Source of the DNA: an uncultured Clostridium sp. | Lineage (GTDB): Bacteria > Bacillota > Clostridia > TANB77 > CAG-508 | Direction of reading: 5' to 3' | Length of the DNA stretch: 64,000 nt | NCBI GenBank assembly: GCA_947569365.1 | Contig: CANOSM010000003.1 | Location: 62,001 to 126,000 of the forward strand | In this document: piece after piece, positions 28,719 through 37,738 of the stretch | Layout of the letters: every line of letters starts with the position of its first letter | How positions within the stretch are numbered: position 1 is the first letter of the stretch | Program-made: the position numbers and the translations under genes | Notes under the pieces: generated by a model | Databases searched by the model: none | Told to the model about the DNA's origin: nothing | The model's input: the letters and a program-made list of their open reading frames with translations, nothing else

Positions 28719-29756
28719 ATGAAAGAAAACAAAAGAGGAAAAAGTAATCAGAATATAAAGAAAACAGCTATAAGAATAATTAGTACATTAGTATTAGCTT
28801 TAATTCTAATAGTAATTCAAATAATAAGTGATTTATTCCCTAATGAAGTTAATAATTATATAGAATCTGATTTAAATATACCTATAAATGAAACCAATGC
28901 AATTGCTGTTTCTACCTTAGAAAGTACTGTAGTTACAAAAGATTCAAAGTTAAATATATACTATTTTGATGTTGGTCAGGCAGATAGTGAATTAATTATA
29001 GCTAAAAATGAAGATGGAACTAAATCTGTAATGATGATAGATGCTGGAAATAATGAAGATGGTAATAATTTAGTAAAATATATAAAAGCATTAGATATAG
29101 ATAGAATAGATTATTTAGTAGGAACACATGCGCATGAAGATCATATTGGTGGAATGGCAAAAATAATAAAGAACTTTGATATAGGCACTGTATATATGCC
29201 AAATGTTAGTACAACAACAAGAACATACGAAAATTTACTTACTGAAGTATCAAAAAAGGGTATTGGTATATCTACTTGTAATATAGGAGATACTTTTTCA
29301 GTAGGATCAGGAATATGTACAGTAATGAATGTAAGAAATGAGGAACAAGAGGACTTAAATGATACATCTATATGCTTACATTATGTATATGGGCAAGAAA
29401 AATTTCTATTTATGGGAGATGCATCAGAGAATATGGAAAAAGATGTAGCTTGGCCAGAAGTTGATGTATTAAAAGTTGCACATCATGGATCAAAAACATC
29501 CACATCTGAGAATTTTTTAAACCAAGTAAAACCAAAGATATCAATCATTTCTGTTTCAAAAGACAACATTTATGGACATCCAAATCAGGAAACCTTAGAG
29601 AGACTTAAAAGTATAGGTTCAGAAGTTTATAGAACTGATGAAATGGGAACAATATTACTAACTAGTGATGGAAACACATATAATATAGAAGGAATAAAAA
29701 CAGATATAGATGGGAACAAAAAGAAAATAAATAAAAGTAATAATAAAAAATACTAG
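28719..29756 (+). CDS. ComEC-like extracellular MBL-fold hydrolase
   Basis: The start is ATG 28719 behind GGAGG; ATG 28707 overlaps that site. One membrane helix (about 20-38) anchors an MBL domain like the C-terminal domain of ComEC: YFDVGQADSELI, GTHAHEDHIGGM, LFMGDASENMEKD, VLKVAHHGS and YGHPNQET. The DNA channel domain of ComEC is absent. Such secreted proteins are thought to be nucleases or phosphodiesterases. A hairpin terminator follows. Confidence 0.87.
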   Translation: MKENKRGKSNQNIKKTAIRIISTLVLALILIVIQIISDLFPNEVNNYIESDLNIPINETNAIAVSTLESTVVTKDSKLNIYYFDVGQADSELIIAKNEDGTKSVMMIDAGNNEDGNNLVKYIKALDIDRIDYLVGTHAHEDHIGGMAKIIKNFDIGTVYMPNVSTTTRTYENLLTEVSKKGIGISTCNIGDTFSVGSGICTVMNVRNEEQEDLNDTSICLHYVYGQEKFLFMGDASENMEKDVAWPEVDVLKVAHHGSKTSTSENFLNQVKPKISIISVSKDNIYGHPNQETLERLKSIGSEVYRTDEMGTILLTSDGNTYNIEGIKTDIDGNKKKINKSNNKKY

Positions 29757-29787
29757 AGCTAAAAATAGTTTCTAGTATTTTTGTTTT
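29748..29787 (+). terminator. Intrinsic terminator
   Basis: The stem AAATACTAGA / TCTAGTATTT is followed by a T-rich stretch, right at the end of the ComEC-like gene. Confidence 0.75.
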
Positions 29788-30007
29788 TATAAAGTAATTA
29801 AAAATTGGAATTATAGCTTAAATTTACTAGAATTAAATGTAGATATTTTCTTGAAAAAAGATAATGTATATAGTAATATGAAATTATAATATATTTAAAA
29901 ATTATTAAAAAACATGAAATATCAAAATGGATGAATATTTTAAAAAGAGAATTTTATATAAATAATCTAATATATATAATTAATATAAAGTATTAATGGG
30001 GGAAGAA

Positions 30008-30925
30008 ATGAAAAATAAGTTAAAGAAATTTGTAATACCAATAATATGTTTTTTTGCTATGTTAATAAGCTATAATAAAATAGTTTTTGCAGATGTTGGA
30101 GATTTTGAAACATACCATAGTGGTTCAAGTAGCTCTAGCTCAAGTTCTAGTAGATGGGATTATGGCGGAAGTAGTTGGGACGATAGTAGAAGTAGCTATA
30201 GTGGCGGAAGCGGATATTCTGGAGGAATATATGTTATAGGAAATACAATTGGAGGATTTATAGTCTTTGCAGTAGTTTGTATAATTATATATTCAAGTCT
30301 AAAAAATGGAAACTCAAATCAGAATTCTCAAGGTAGTGTAAAACAATCTATGAATATAGATGAAGAAAGTGTTGCAAATAAAGTAAAAGCTGAAGATGAG
30401 TTATTTAATAAAGATGAATTCCTAGCATGGGCAAGAGATTTATTTATAAAATTACAATATGCATGGTCAGATAGAGATTGGTCTGTAATAAGGTGTTTTG
30501 AGACTAACGAGTTATTTGAACAACATTCAACACAACTTGAAAGATATAAGAAAAATGGTCAAATTAATAAAATTGAAAGAGTAAGTGTAAACTGGGCAAA
30601 ATTATATTCTTATGATGTTAATGGAGATAAAGAAGTATTATCAATAGCATTAAATTCAAAAATGATAGATTATATAATTGATGAAAAAACCAAAAAGATA
30701 CTAAGAGGAAATAATTATGAAAATAAGATAAGCACATATAAATTAACATTTGTAAGGAAAAAAGGAATAAAGACAAAGCCAGGAGAGACAACAGTAAATA
30801 CAACAAATTGTCCAAATTGTGGAGCACCTACAGAGATTACATCTGCTGGTAAATGTTCTTATTGTGGAAGTGTAATTACAACAGGAGAATATAATTGGGT
30901 ATTATCAGGACTTGAGAAAATGTAA
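30008..30925 (+). CDS. Secreted/membrane Tim44-like domain protein with zinc ribbon
   Basis: ATG 30008 follows GGGGGA; ATG 29996 overlaps that site. A signal peptide (ending VFA) leads into a Ser/Gly/Tyr-rich low-complexity stretch (about 37-68) and a membrane helix (about 74-94). A Tim44-like domain follows (FLAWARDLFIKLQYAWSDRD...), then a four-Cys zinc ribbon (CPNCGAP...CSYCGS). Bacterial Tim44-domain proteins are membrane-associated with no settled role. The next gene encodes an SPFH protein that also ends in zinc ribbons, so the two may act together. Confidence 0.8.
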   Translation: MKNKLKKFVIPIICFFAMLISYNKIVFADVGDFETYHSGSSSSSSSSSRWDYGGSSWDDSRSSYSGGSGYSGGIYVIGNTIGGFIVFAVVCIIIYSSLKNGNSNQNSQGSVKQSMNIDEESVANKVKAEDELFNKDEFLAWARDLFIKLQYAWSDRDWSVIRCFETNELFEQHSTQLERYKKNGQINKIERVSVNWAKLYSYDVNGDKEVLSIALNSKMIDYIIDEKTKKILRGNNYENKISTYKLTFVRKKGIKTKPGETTVNTTNCPNCGAPTEITSAGKCSYCGSVITTGEYNWVLSGLEKM

Positions 30926-31039
30926 TAATTATAAATGTTGAATTTTAGAAAAAATGATTATATAATATTTAGAAATTTATATAGAAAATTATATTAAAAG
31001 ATATAGTAGTAACATATAAAATAAAAGGAGGAAAAAAAT

Positions 31040-32230
31040 ATGGGATTATTAAAAGCTGCTGGAAGATCAATTGGTTCTACAATGCACGACCAATGGAAGG
31101 ATATAATTTCATGTGAGAACATGGGAAATGATACATTAATGGTAAGAAAGACTACAGATACAGGAGTAATTTCTAATAAAAGTATTATTAGGGTTATGCC
31201 AGGACAATGTGCTGTTATTATACAAAATGGTAAAGTTTTAGATGCTACAGCAGAAGAAGGAGATTACAACTTTTCTGATTCTGCGACACCATCTTTCTTT
31301 GCAGGAAATTTTGGTGCAGTATTTAAAGACATGTGGAATAGATTTACTTTTGGTGGAGATGTTCCTAACAGACAAGATATATATTTCTTTAATTTAAAAG
31401 AGATTATGGATAATAAATTTGGTACAGCAACACCAATACCATATCAAGATTGGTCACATCCTGTACCAAATCAAATGACAGGAGGAATTACACCACTTGC
31501 CGTAAAGGTAAAATGTTATGGAAAATATACATTTAAAATTTCAGATCCATCTATATTTTTAAGAGAGATATCAGGAACAGCTGATGTATATAAAAAGGAT
31601 GATATAGTAGAACAAATAAGAGCAGAAGTTATAGCTGTTTTCCAAAATATATTAAATGAATTAGGAACAGAAAAGTACAAAATTCCAGTATTAGAATTAC
31701 CAAGTCAAACAGATGAGATAAAAGAAATGATGGATGAAAAAGTATTTGATGAACCAATTAGAAGAAGAGGATTAAGTATAGTAGTATTTGCAGTAGAATC
31801 AGTAACTTTAGATGAAGAATCTGAAAAATATATTCAAAATTATATACTTAGCTCTAATGCTAATCTTCAACAAGGAAGATTAACAGATGCATATGCAGAT
31901 GCAATAAAATCTGCAGCTGAAAATGATTCAGGAAGTATGAATGGATTTATGGGAATTGGAATGATGAATATGGCAGGAAACGGAATATTTGGAAATACGA
32001 ATCAAAATATTGCAAATAATTCTAATACAAGTCAAAATCAAGTAAATTCATCTATAGTAAATAAAGACGAAAAAGAATGGAAATGTACAAAATGTGGGAC
32101 AGTAAATACTGGAAAGTTTTGTACAGAATGTGGAAATAAAAGAAACGAAGAAAAAGTATGCCCAAAATGTGGGAACAAAGTGGAAGAAGGACAGAAATTC
32201 TGTGATGAGTGTGGAGAAAAAATACAATAA
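31040..32230 (+). CDS. SPFH-domain protein with two C-terminal zinc ribbons
   Basis: The 396-residue protein belongs to the YdjI-like virion-core/SPFH family. The SPFH region runs to about residue 270 (GQCAVIIQNGKVL, ITPLAVKVKCYGKYTFKI). A Gly/Met/Asn-rich linker follows, then two treble-Cys ribbons (CTKCGTVN...CTECGNK and CPKCGNK...CDECGEK). SPFH proteins form large membrane-associated rings. An AAAGGAGG site precedes the ATG and a terminator follows the stop. Confidence 0.87.
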   Translation: MGLLKAAGRSIGSTMHDQWKDIISCENMGNDTLMVRKTTDTGVISNKSIIRVMPGQCAVIIQNGKVLDATAEEGDYNFSDSATPSFFAGNFGAVFKDMWNRFTFGGDVPNRQDIYFFNLKEIMDNKFGTATPIPYQDWSHPVPNQMTGGITPLAVKVKCYGKYTFKISDPSIFLREISGTADVYKKDDIVEQIRAEVIAVFQNILNELGTEKYKIPVLELPSQTDEIKEMMDEKVFDEPIRRRGLSIVVFAVESVTLDEESEKYIQNYILSSNANLQQGRLTDAYADAIKSAAENDSGSMNGFMGIGMMNMAGNGIFGNTNQNIANNSNTSQNQVNSSIVNKDEKEWKCTKCGTVNTGKFCTECGNKRNEEKVCPKCGNKVEEGQKFCDECGEKIQ

Positions 32231-32237
32231 ATAAAAT

Positions 32238-32274
32238 AAAAAAGCTAGATTACAAATGGTAATTTAGCTTTTTT
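32238..32274. terminator. Bidirectional terminator
   Basis: The stem AAAAAGCTA.ATTAC / GTAAT.TAGCTTTTT lies between convergent genes. Confidence 0.85.
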
Positions 32275-32282
32275 AATTGATA

Positions 32283-32666
32283 TTAGTCTTCAGGAAGAAT
32301 ATCTTCATGTACACAAGTATCTAGAAACTCATTAGCTTTTACTCTTCTCATATTTCTTTGTTCTTCTACTTTTTTTGATATAGCTTCTTTTACCTCAAAT
32401 GGACGTTTAATACTAATAATTGCTAATTGAGGAGTAGATTTATCGCCTGAAAATACATGAATAGTTCCAACTCCAAATATTCTTTGAAAAATACTACGAG
32501 TAACAGTCAAATCTATTATTCTATATAGCCATATTTCTTCTTGTACAGTATTTAATATACCGAAATCACAAAATAATTTATCATTTGTTAAAGAATATTT
32601 TGTAAAAGAAAGTGGTAGACCAAAAATTGGTCTTTTTCTATCCTTCCATAATAATTGATTATTCAT
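32283..32666 (-). CDS. Bacterial PH-domain protein
   Basis: ATG 32666 is chosen because GGAGGCG precedes it; the frame is open upstream through that site. The 127-residue protein is a single bPH2-type domain (FTKYSLTNDKLFCDFGILNTVQEEI...RIIDLTVTRSIFQRIFGVGTIHVFS) followed by a charged helix. Its role is not established. It converges on the SPFH gene and is divergent from mraZ. Confidence 0.82.
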   Translation of the reverse strand: MNNQLLWKDRKRPIFGLPLSFTKYSLTNDKLFCDFGILNTVQEEIWLYRIIDLTVTRSIFQRIFGVGTIHVFSGDKSTPQLAIISIKRPFEVKEAISKKVEEQRNMRRVKANEFLDTCVHEDILPED

Positions 32667-32800
32667 AAACGCCTCCAAAATATATTATTTAAGATAAGTA
32701 TAACAAAAATATTATAATAAAACAATAACTAATTTATTACAGTATAAAAGAAAAATGTAGAATATTTAGAAGGAAAATATAAAAAATTAAATAAAAACTA

Positions 32801-32829
32801 TTGCAATTACGTTTTTTATATATTAAAAT
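32801..32829 (+). promoter_or_regulatory. Promoter of the dcw cluster
   Basis: TTGCAA (32801-32806) and TAAAAT (32824-32829) are 17 bases apart, just upstream of the MraZ boxes. Confidence 0.7.
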
Positions 32830-32837
32830 CTAACTAA

Positions 32838-32861
32838 GTGGAGAGAAGTGGTGCAAAGTGG
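32838..32861 (+). promoter_or_regulatory. MraZ operator: three GTGG boxes at 10-bp spacing
   Basis: GTGG occurs at 32838, 32848 and 32858, exactly one helical turn apart, between promoter and mraZ. MraZ is known to bind such direct repeats and to repress its own operon. Confidence 0.85.
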
Positions 32862-32886
32862 TTAGTTTTATTAAGGAGTGAAAAGG

Positions 32887-33315
32887 ATGTTAATAGGCGA
32901 ATATGAGCATTCATTGGATGCTAAAGGAAGATTAATAATGCCTGCTAAACTTAGAGAAAACATAGGAGAGAAATTTGTTTTAACTAAGGGTTTAGATGGA
33001 TGTCTATTTGCTTTTTCAGCTACTGAATGGGACAACTTTGAAGAGAAACTAAAATCACTTCCACTATCAAACAAGAATTCCAGGGAATTTACTAGATTTT
33101 TCTTATCAGGAGCAACAGAATGCGAGATAGATAAGCAAGGTAGATTTTTAATTCCAAATAATCTAAGAGTTGCAGCAGATTTAATTAAAGATACTATAAT
33201 TATAGGTGTTGGAACAAGAATAGAAATATGGGATAAGGAAAAATGGATGACATATAGTTCAGATAACATATCAGTAGAAGATATTGCTGAAAATATGACA
33301 ATGCTTGGTATATAA
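32887..33315 (+). CDS. mraZ: Transcriptional regulator MraZ
   Basis: ATG 32887 has AAGGAG eight bases upstream; GTG 32878 overlaps that site. The 142-residue protein has the two AbrB-like halves of Mra[21 protein letters not shown] and [17 protein letters not shown]. It is the first gene of the dcw cluster and regulates it by binding the GTGG repeats just upstream. The 240-bp gap to rsmH holds six copies of a short repeat and a hairpin, described separately. Confidence 0.96.
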   Translation: MLIGEYEHSLDAKGRLIMPAKLRENIGEKFVLTKGLDGCLFAFSATEWDNFEEKLKSLPLSNKNSREFTRFFLSGATECEIDKQGRFLIPNNLRVAADLIKDTIIIGVGTRIEIWDKEKWMTYSSDNISVEDIAENMTMLGI

Positions 33316-33338
33316 CTTGAAAAAGTTTATATAAATTT

Positions 33339-33479
33339 ACAAAAGATAAATGTAAAAGAAACAAAAGATAAAAGTTTTTAAGAATTATACAAAAGAAAAA
33401 TTTTTTGATAAACTAAAGATTCTAGAATACAAAAGATAAAATATTACGAAAGATAAAAGATCATAATACAAAAGATAAA
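33339..33479 (+). repeat. Six direct repeats of ACAAAAGATAAA between mraZ and rsmH
   Basis: Copies start at 33339, 33361, 33389 (AGAAAAA variant), 33429, 33446 (ACG variant) and 33468. Spacing is irregular. A related copy (ACAAAAGAAAAA) occurs at 60399, upstream of murE. The role is unknown. Confidence 0.8.
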
Positions 33480-33487
33480 AATTAAGA

Positions 33488-33528
33488 CTAAATAGTTGGT
33501 ATTTAATTTTTATTTACCAACTATTTAG
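33488..33528. promoter_or_regulatory. Perfect 14-bp hairpin in the rsmH leader
   Basis: CTAAATAGTTGGTA / TACCAACTATTTAG with a 13-base loop is not followed by a T run, so it is an RNA structure or operator rather than an ordinary terminator. Confidence 0.65.
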
Positions 33529-33557
33529 TATACAAAATTAAAGAGGTGCTATATATA

Positions 33558-34491
33558 TTGGAATTTAAGCATGAACCAGTGCTATTAGATGAGTGTATAA
33601 AAGGATTAAACATAAAGGAAAATGGAATATATATAGATGGTACTTTGCGGTGGGGCAGGACATAGTTATGAAATTGCAAGTAGACTATCAAAAAATGGGC
33701 TTCTTATTGGAATTGATAGAGATATAGAGGCTATTTCTGTTGCAAAGGAAAAATTAAAGAAGTTTGAAAGTGTAATATATTATCATGGAAATCATGATGA
33801 TATTGAAAATATATTAAAAGAATTAAAAATTGAACAAGTAGATGGTATACTTCTTGATTTAGGTGTATCTTCGTATCAACTAGATGAAAGAAATAGAGGA
33901 TTTAGTTATATTGGAGATGCAGAGCTAGACATGAGAATGGATAGTACACAAAGTCTAAATGCAAAAGAAGTAGTAAATACATATACTGAAGATGAATTAT
34001 CAAGAATATTTTTTGAATATGGTGAAGAAAAATTTTCAAAAAATATTGCTAGAAAGATTTGCGAGTATAGAAAAGATAAAGAAATAAAAACAACTAAAGA
34101 GTTAGTTAATTTAATAGAGATGTCTATACCAAGGTGGAGTAGAAATAAAGAATCTCATCCAGCTAAAAGAGTATTTCAAGCAATAAGAATAGAAGTAAAT
34201 AATGAAATAAAGCCATTGTATGATACTGTAAGAAATTCAATAAGGTGTTTAAAACCAGGTGGAAGATTGTGTATTATAACATTTCATTCATTAGAAGATA
34301 GAGCTGTGAAAAATGCATATATAGATTCAGAAGGAAGATGTACTTGTCCACCAGAACTACCATATTGTGTATGCAATTATATTAGTGAAGGAAAAATAAT
34401 AACAAAGAAACCTATATACCCCTCAGATGAAGAACAGGAAAGAAACAGTAGAAGTAAAAGTGCTAAATTAAGAATATTTGAGAAAAAATAG
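33558..34491 (+). CDS. rsmH: 16S rRNA cytosine methyltransferase RsmH (MraW), with +1 frameshift at CGG
   Basis: Translation is proposed from TTG 33558 (AGAGGTG upstream), giving [16 protein letters not shown] and YIDGTL. The next in-frame codon is CGG (33648-33650) and the 0 frame then stops. Skipping the C gives [14 protein letters not shown], the conserved SAM motif of RsmH (DATxGxGGHS-like). It continues through [11 protein letters not shown] and [10 protein letters not shown]. The joined protein has 310 residues, the family norm. It methylates C1402 of 16S rRNA. Apart from the frameshift nothing looks degenerate. Confidence 0.93.
33648..33650 (+). other. CGG frameshift site 4 (rsmH)
   Basis: TTG CGG TGG becomes TTG GGT GGG on skipping one C, restoring the glycines of DGTLGGAGHS. 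Confidence 0.9.
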
Positions 34492-34506
34492 AGAGGTGAT
34501 ATATTT

Positions 34507-35007
34507 ATGAGCGAATCATATAGATATCAGTATGATACGAGTCCTAAAAAAATAAAACCAGAATATCAAGTTAGAAGAGAAAAGACTAAAAAGAAAACGG
34601 GTATTAAAACTAGCCAAGCAAATAAAAAGCTTAGAAATAAAAGAATTATTGAAACGAAGAAAAAAGCTAAAGTAATTATATATGTACTAGCGACTTTTTC
34701 TATAATATTTACAATAAGCTATAGAAATACATTAATAAATGAAGCATATTCTAAAACAGAAACTTTAAAAAATGATCTTTCAAATATAGAGAAGGAAAAC
34801 GAACAGATTGAAGTCAATATAGAAAATAGTATTAATTTGACTAATATAGGGCAAGTGGCAAAAGAAAAACTAGGAATGACTACATTAACAACTAAACAAA
34901 CTGTATATATTAATTTACCAAAACAAGACTATATAGAAAGTGAGTCTGATGAAGTAAGTAAAGATGAAAAAAAATCATTATTAGAGAAAATAAAAGAATT
35001 ATTTTAA
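34507..35007 (+). CDS. ftsL: Cell-division protein FtsL-like
   Basis: A Lys/Arg-rich cytoplasmic N-terminus (about 55 residues), one membrane helix (about 57-75) and a coiled coil (ETLKNDLSNIEKENEQIEVNIE) ending in a VAKEKLGMT-type segment match FtsL/DivIC topology. The position between rsmH and the PBP gene is the standard one for ftsL. The sequence is poorly conserved in this family, so the call rests on topology and place. Two hairpins follow before spoVD. Confidence 0.82.
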   Translation: MSESYRYQYDTSPKKIKPEYQVRREKTKKKTGIKTSQANKKLRNKRIIETKKKAKVIIYVLATFSIIFTISYRNTLINEAYSKTETLKNDLSNIEKENEQIEVNIENSINLTNIGQVAKEKLGMTTLTTKQTVYINLPKQDYIESESDEVSKDEKKSLLEKIKELF

Positions 35008-35050
35008 AAACACATTATTATATATAAATAGTAGTGTGTTTTATTTTTTA
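35007..35050 (+). terminator. Hairpin with T tract after ftsL
   Basis: AAACACATTATTAT / ATAGTAGTGTGTTT (two wobble pairs) is followed by a T-rich run. Confidence 0.7.
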
Positions 35051-35108
35051 TATAAAAAATAAAATAACAATACTTTCAAGAACATATAAATATTAAAAAA
35101 GAATATAA

Positions 35109-35146
35109 ATACTATATAGATAAAAATAATCTATATAGTATTTTTA
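35109..35146 (+). terminator. Second hairpin directly ahead of spoVD
   Basis: The perfect 13-bp stem ATACTATATAGAT / ATCTATATAGTAT and T tract end three bases before the GAGGT ribosome binding site of spoVD. It may attenuate spoVD transcription. Confidence 0.75.
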
Positions 35147-35161
35147 ATGAGGTATTTTAAA

Positions 35162-36871
35162 ATGGACGAAAATTTAATAAAATCAAAGAGAAAAATGCTT
35201 TTCGAATTTATATGTGTTGTTATAATTCTATTAGGACTAATTGTTAGACTTTTTTATATTCAAATCATTGACGGAAAGAGACTGAAAGAAATGGCACTAG
35301 GTCAGCAAAGTTTAGAAAGAAATATTGGTGCTAAAAGAGGAACTATTTATGATACTACAGGAAATAATATTTTAGCAATAAGTAGTAATGTAGAATCTGT
35401 AACAGTTAATCCTAAAAGTATAAGTAAAGAGAATAAAGAAAAAGTCGCAAGAGCATTATCTGAAATATTGGATTTAGACTATGAAAAGACTCTAAAAAAA
35501 GTCACTAAATATTCTTCAATAGAAAATATAAAAAAGAGAATAGAAAATGAAGAAGCTGATAAACTTAGAAAATGGCTTATAGATAATAATATAACAGAAG
35601 GAGTAAATATTGATGAAGATTCAAAAAGGTATTATCCATATTCTGAACTTGCTTCACATGTTATAGGATTTTGTGGAAGTGATAATCAAGGATTAAATGG
35701 AATAGAAGCAAAATATGATGATGTTTTAAGAGGAAAAGATGGAAGTATAGATAAGCTTGTAGATGCTTCTGGAGAGAGTTTAAATGACGAGTCTGAGATA
35801 TATAATGAATCTACAAGTGGTAATGATGTAATAATGACAATAGATGCTACAATACAATCAATTGTTGAGAAATATTTGGAAGATGCATGTATAGACAATG
35901 AGTGTACAGATGGTGGAAATATAGTTGTTATGAGTCCGAAGACTGGGGATATTTTAGCTATGGCTACATATCCAGGATATGATTTAAATGAACCATTTAC
36001 GATAAATAAAGAGGATCTAAAAGGGGCATGGGAAAATACATCACAAGAAGATAAAAACAAATACCTTAATGAAATGTGGAGAAACAAGGCTATATGTGAT
36101 ACTTATGAACCAGGATCTACTTTTAAGTTATTAACAGCATCTGCTGCATTAGAAGAAAAATTGGCAGTTCCAGATAAAGAGGGTGCTTTTAATTGTAGTG
36201 GTGGTATTGAAATTGCAGGAGTAAGGATAAAATGTTGGAGATATTATAGACCACATGGATCAGAGTCTTTAAGGCAAGCACTAATGAATTCTTGTAATCC
36301 AGTTTTTATAGGACTTGGACAAAAAATCGGAGTTAATAAATATTATTCATATTTAGAAAAGTTTGGTATGCTTAGAAAGACAGGAATTGATCTTCCAGGA
36401 GAAGCTAAAAGTATATTTTTAGATGAAGGAAAAGTGGGGCCAGTTGAACTTGCTACAATTTCTTTTGGTCAAAGATTTGAAGTTACACCAATTCAAATGA
36501 TAACAATGGTATCAACAATTGCAAATGGAGGAAAATATATTTCTCCGAGACTTGTTAAAGGTGTTATAAATTCAAAGACTGGAGAGAAAGTTGATATACC
36601 AGTAAAAGAAGGAGAACAAGTAATATCAAAGGAAACTTCTGAAAATGTACTTAGTATGATGAATTCAGTTGTATCAGAAGGTACAGGAAAAAATGCAAAA
36701 GTAGAAGGATATGAAATTGGTGGAAAGACAGGAACTTCAGAAGATGGTGTAAATACTGGAAAATATGTAACATCATTTATAGGTGTTGCAAATACAGATG
36801 ATCCAGAAGTTGCTATATTAGTTACATTATATAATCCAACAGGAGAAGGAGGACACCAAGGAGGTGCTTGA
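35162..36871 (+). CDS. spoVD: SpoVD-type penicillin-binding protein, 5' part of a gene split by the element
   Basis: The start is ATG 35162 behind GAGGT; ATG 35147 overlaps that site. The protein has a membrane anchor, a PBP dimer domain, and the transpeptidase motifs STFK (EPGSTFKLL), SCN (MNSCNPVF) and KTG (GGKTGTSED). It then breaks off at NPTGEGGHQGGA-stop, before the last strand of the transpeptidase fold and the PASTA domain. Those missing parts lie at 60103-60367. Joining 35162-36864 to 60103-60367 gives 655 codons with HQGGGVAAP across the joint. Position in the dcw cluster and the PASTA end match SpoVD, the spore-cortex PBP, though a division PBP (FtsI/PBP2b) is possible. The 569-residue truncated form is probably inactive or altered. 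Confidence 0.92.
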   Translation: MDENLIKSKRKMLFEFICVVIILLGLIVRLFYIQIIDGKRLKEMALGQQSLERNIGAKRGTIYDTTGNNILAISSNVESVTVNPKSISKENKEKVARALSEILDLDYEKTLKKVTKYSSIENIKKRIENEEADKLRKWLIDNNITEGVNIDEDSKRYYPYSELASHVIGFCGSDNQGLNGIEAKYDDVLRGKDGSIDKLVDASGESLNDESEIYNESTSGNDVIMTIDATIQSIVEKYLEDACIDNECTDGGNIVVMSPKTGDILAMATYPGYDLNEPFTINKEDLKGAWENTSQEDKNKYLNEMWRNKAICDTYEPGSTFKLLTASAALEEKLAVPDKEGAFNCSGGIEIAGVRIKCWRYYRPHGSESLRQALMNSCNPVFIGLGQKIGVNKYYSYLEKFGMLRKTGIDLPGEAKSIFLDEGKVGPVELATISFGQRFEVTPIQMITMVSTIANGGKYISPRLVKGVINSKTGEKVDIPVKEGEQVISKETSENVLSMMNSVVSEGTGKNAKVEGYEIGGKTGTSEDGVNTGKYVTSFIGVANTDDPEVAILVTLYNPTGEGGHQGGA

Positions 36872-36887
36872 GTAATTTTAACAACAC
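36854..36887 (+). repeat. attL: left junction of the spoVD element
   Basis: The gene side CACCAAGGA (36854-36862) is followed by the crossover GG (36863-36864). The element side is TGCTTG (36865-36870), AGTA and ATTTTAACAACAC (36875-36887). The element side is the inverse of the right end of the element. Confidence 0.88.
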
Positions 36888-36943
36888 ACTCTGATATTAT
36901 AGAAAAATTAGTGATGATATAAAATTCAAATCAAATGAAGTGA

Positions 36944-37629
36944 TTATTGTTTTTCTTGATACTTTTTTATAATTAATTCTGTTAATAGTGTATCCAAACG
37001 TTTATAAGTATAATAATCTCTAATAGAAAAAGATTCTGCAATAATAATAGTATATATAGTTATAAAAATAGTTATTACAGGAATTAAAATATGTATAGTA
37101 ATAAAAATAGCATTATATATAGAATCAAATTTTAAATCAAACAGATTGCTTATAAAATATGATAAAATAGTAGTAACCCAAAATGAAACAATAGATATAA
37201 TGTATTGTTTAAATATTTTTTCAACATTATTTTCTTTTTTTTGACAATATAATCTTATTTCCTGAATAATTTCTACAGTATTTAAGTGGTTTTCTAATAT
37301 ATAATTATTTAATGTAGTAATCTCTTGTTTAAAAGTAAAATGATCAATTTTAGGAATTATACAGACAAGATATATAATAAATGGTAAAGAGAATAATATA
37401 TGGGATAATACAGGTATAAGATTTTTATTATATATATATAGAATAACCATAGAGAGAATAAAAAATAAAATAGGAATCCATAAAGATTTTTTGAATGTTT
37501 TTATGATGGGTATTCTAGAACTTTTTTCTTCGAAATTATTTATTAAAGCGTCAATTACACTTTGATCTTTATATTGGTTTATTATTTTATTATTAATTTT
37601 CTTTTTTTTTCATTTACTTTTATCTCCAT
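36944..37629 (-). pseudogene. Membrane protein gene with a frameshift in a 9-A tract
   Basis: The 168-residue frame ending at 36944 encodes several hydrophobic helices (LIPVLSHILFSLPFIIYLV, ISIVSFWVTTILSYF, IFITIHILIPVITIFIT). The same frame is open upstream to the N-terminal side of 37450. ATG 37629 reads MEIKVNEKK into a run of nine A and then leaves this frame. One more A would join both parts into about 229 residues. The family is unknown. The tract could be a phase-variation switch, a real lesion or a homopolymer sequencing error. No good ribosome binding site is seen before 37629. Confidence 0.55.
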
Positions 37630-37738
37630 ATTAATATTTTATAAAACATATTTTAACATATATTTACAAAAAAGAAAATTAAATTTCTAATAATTTTAAA
37701 ACAGTAGAAAAGTTTTAGTTTCTATTATGTAATGCATT

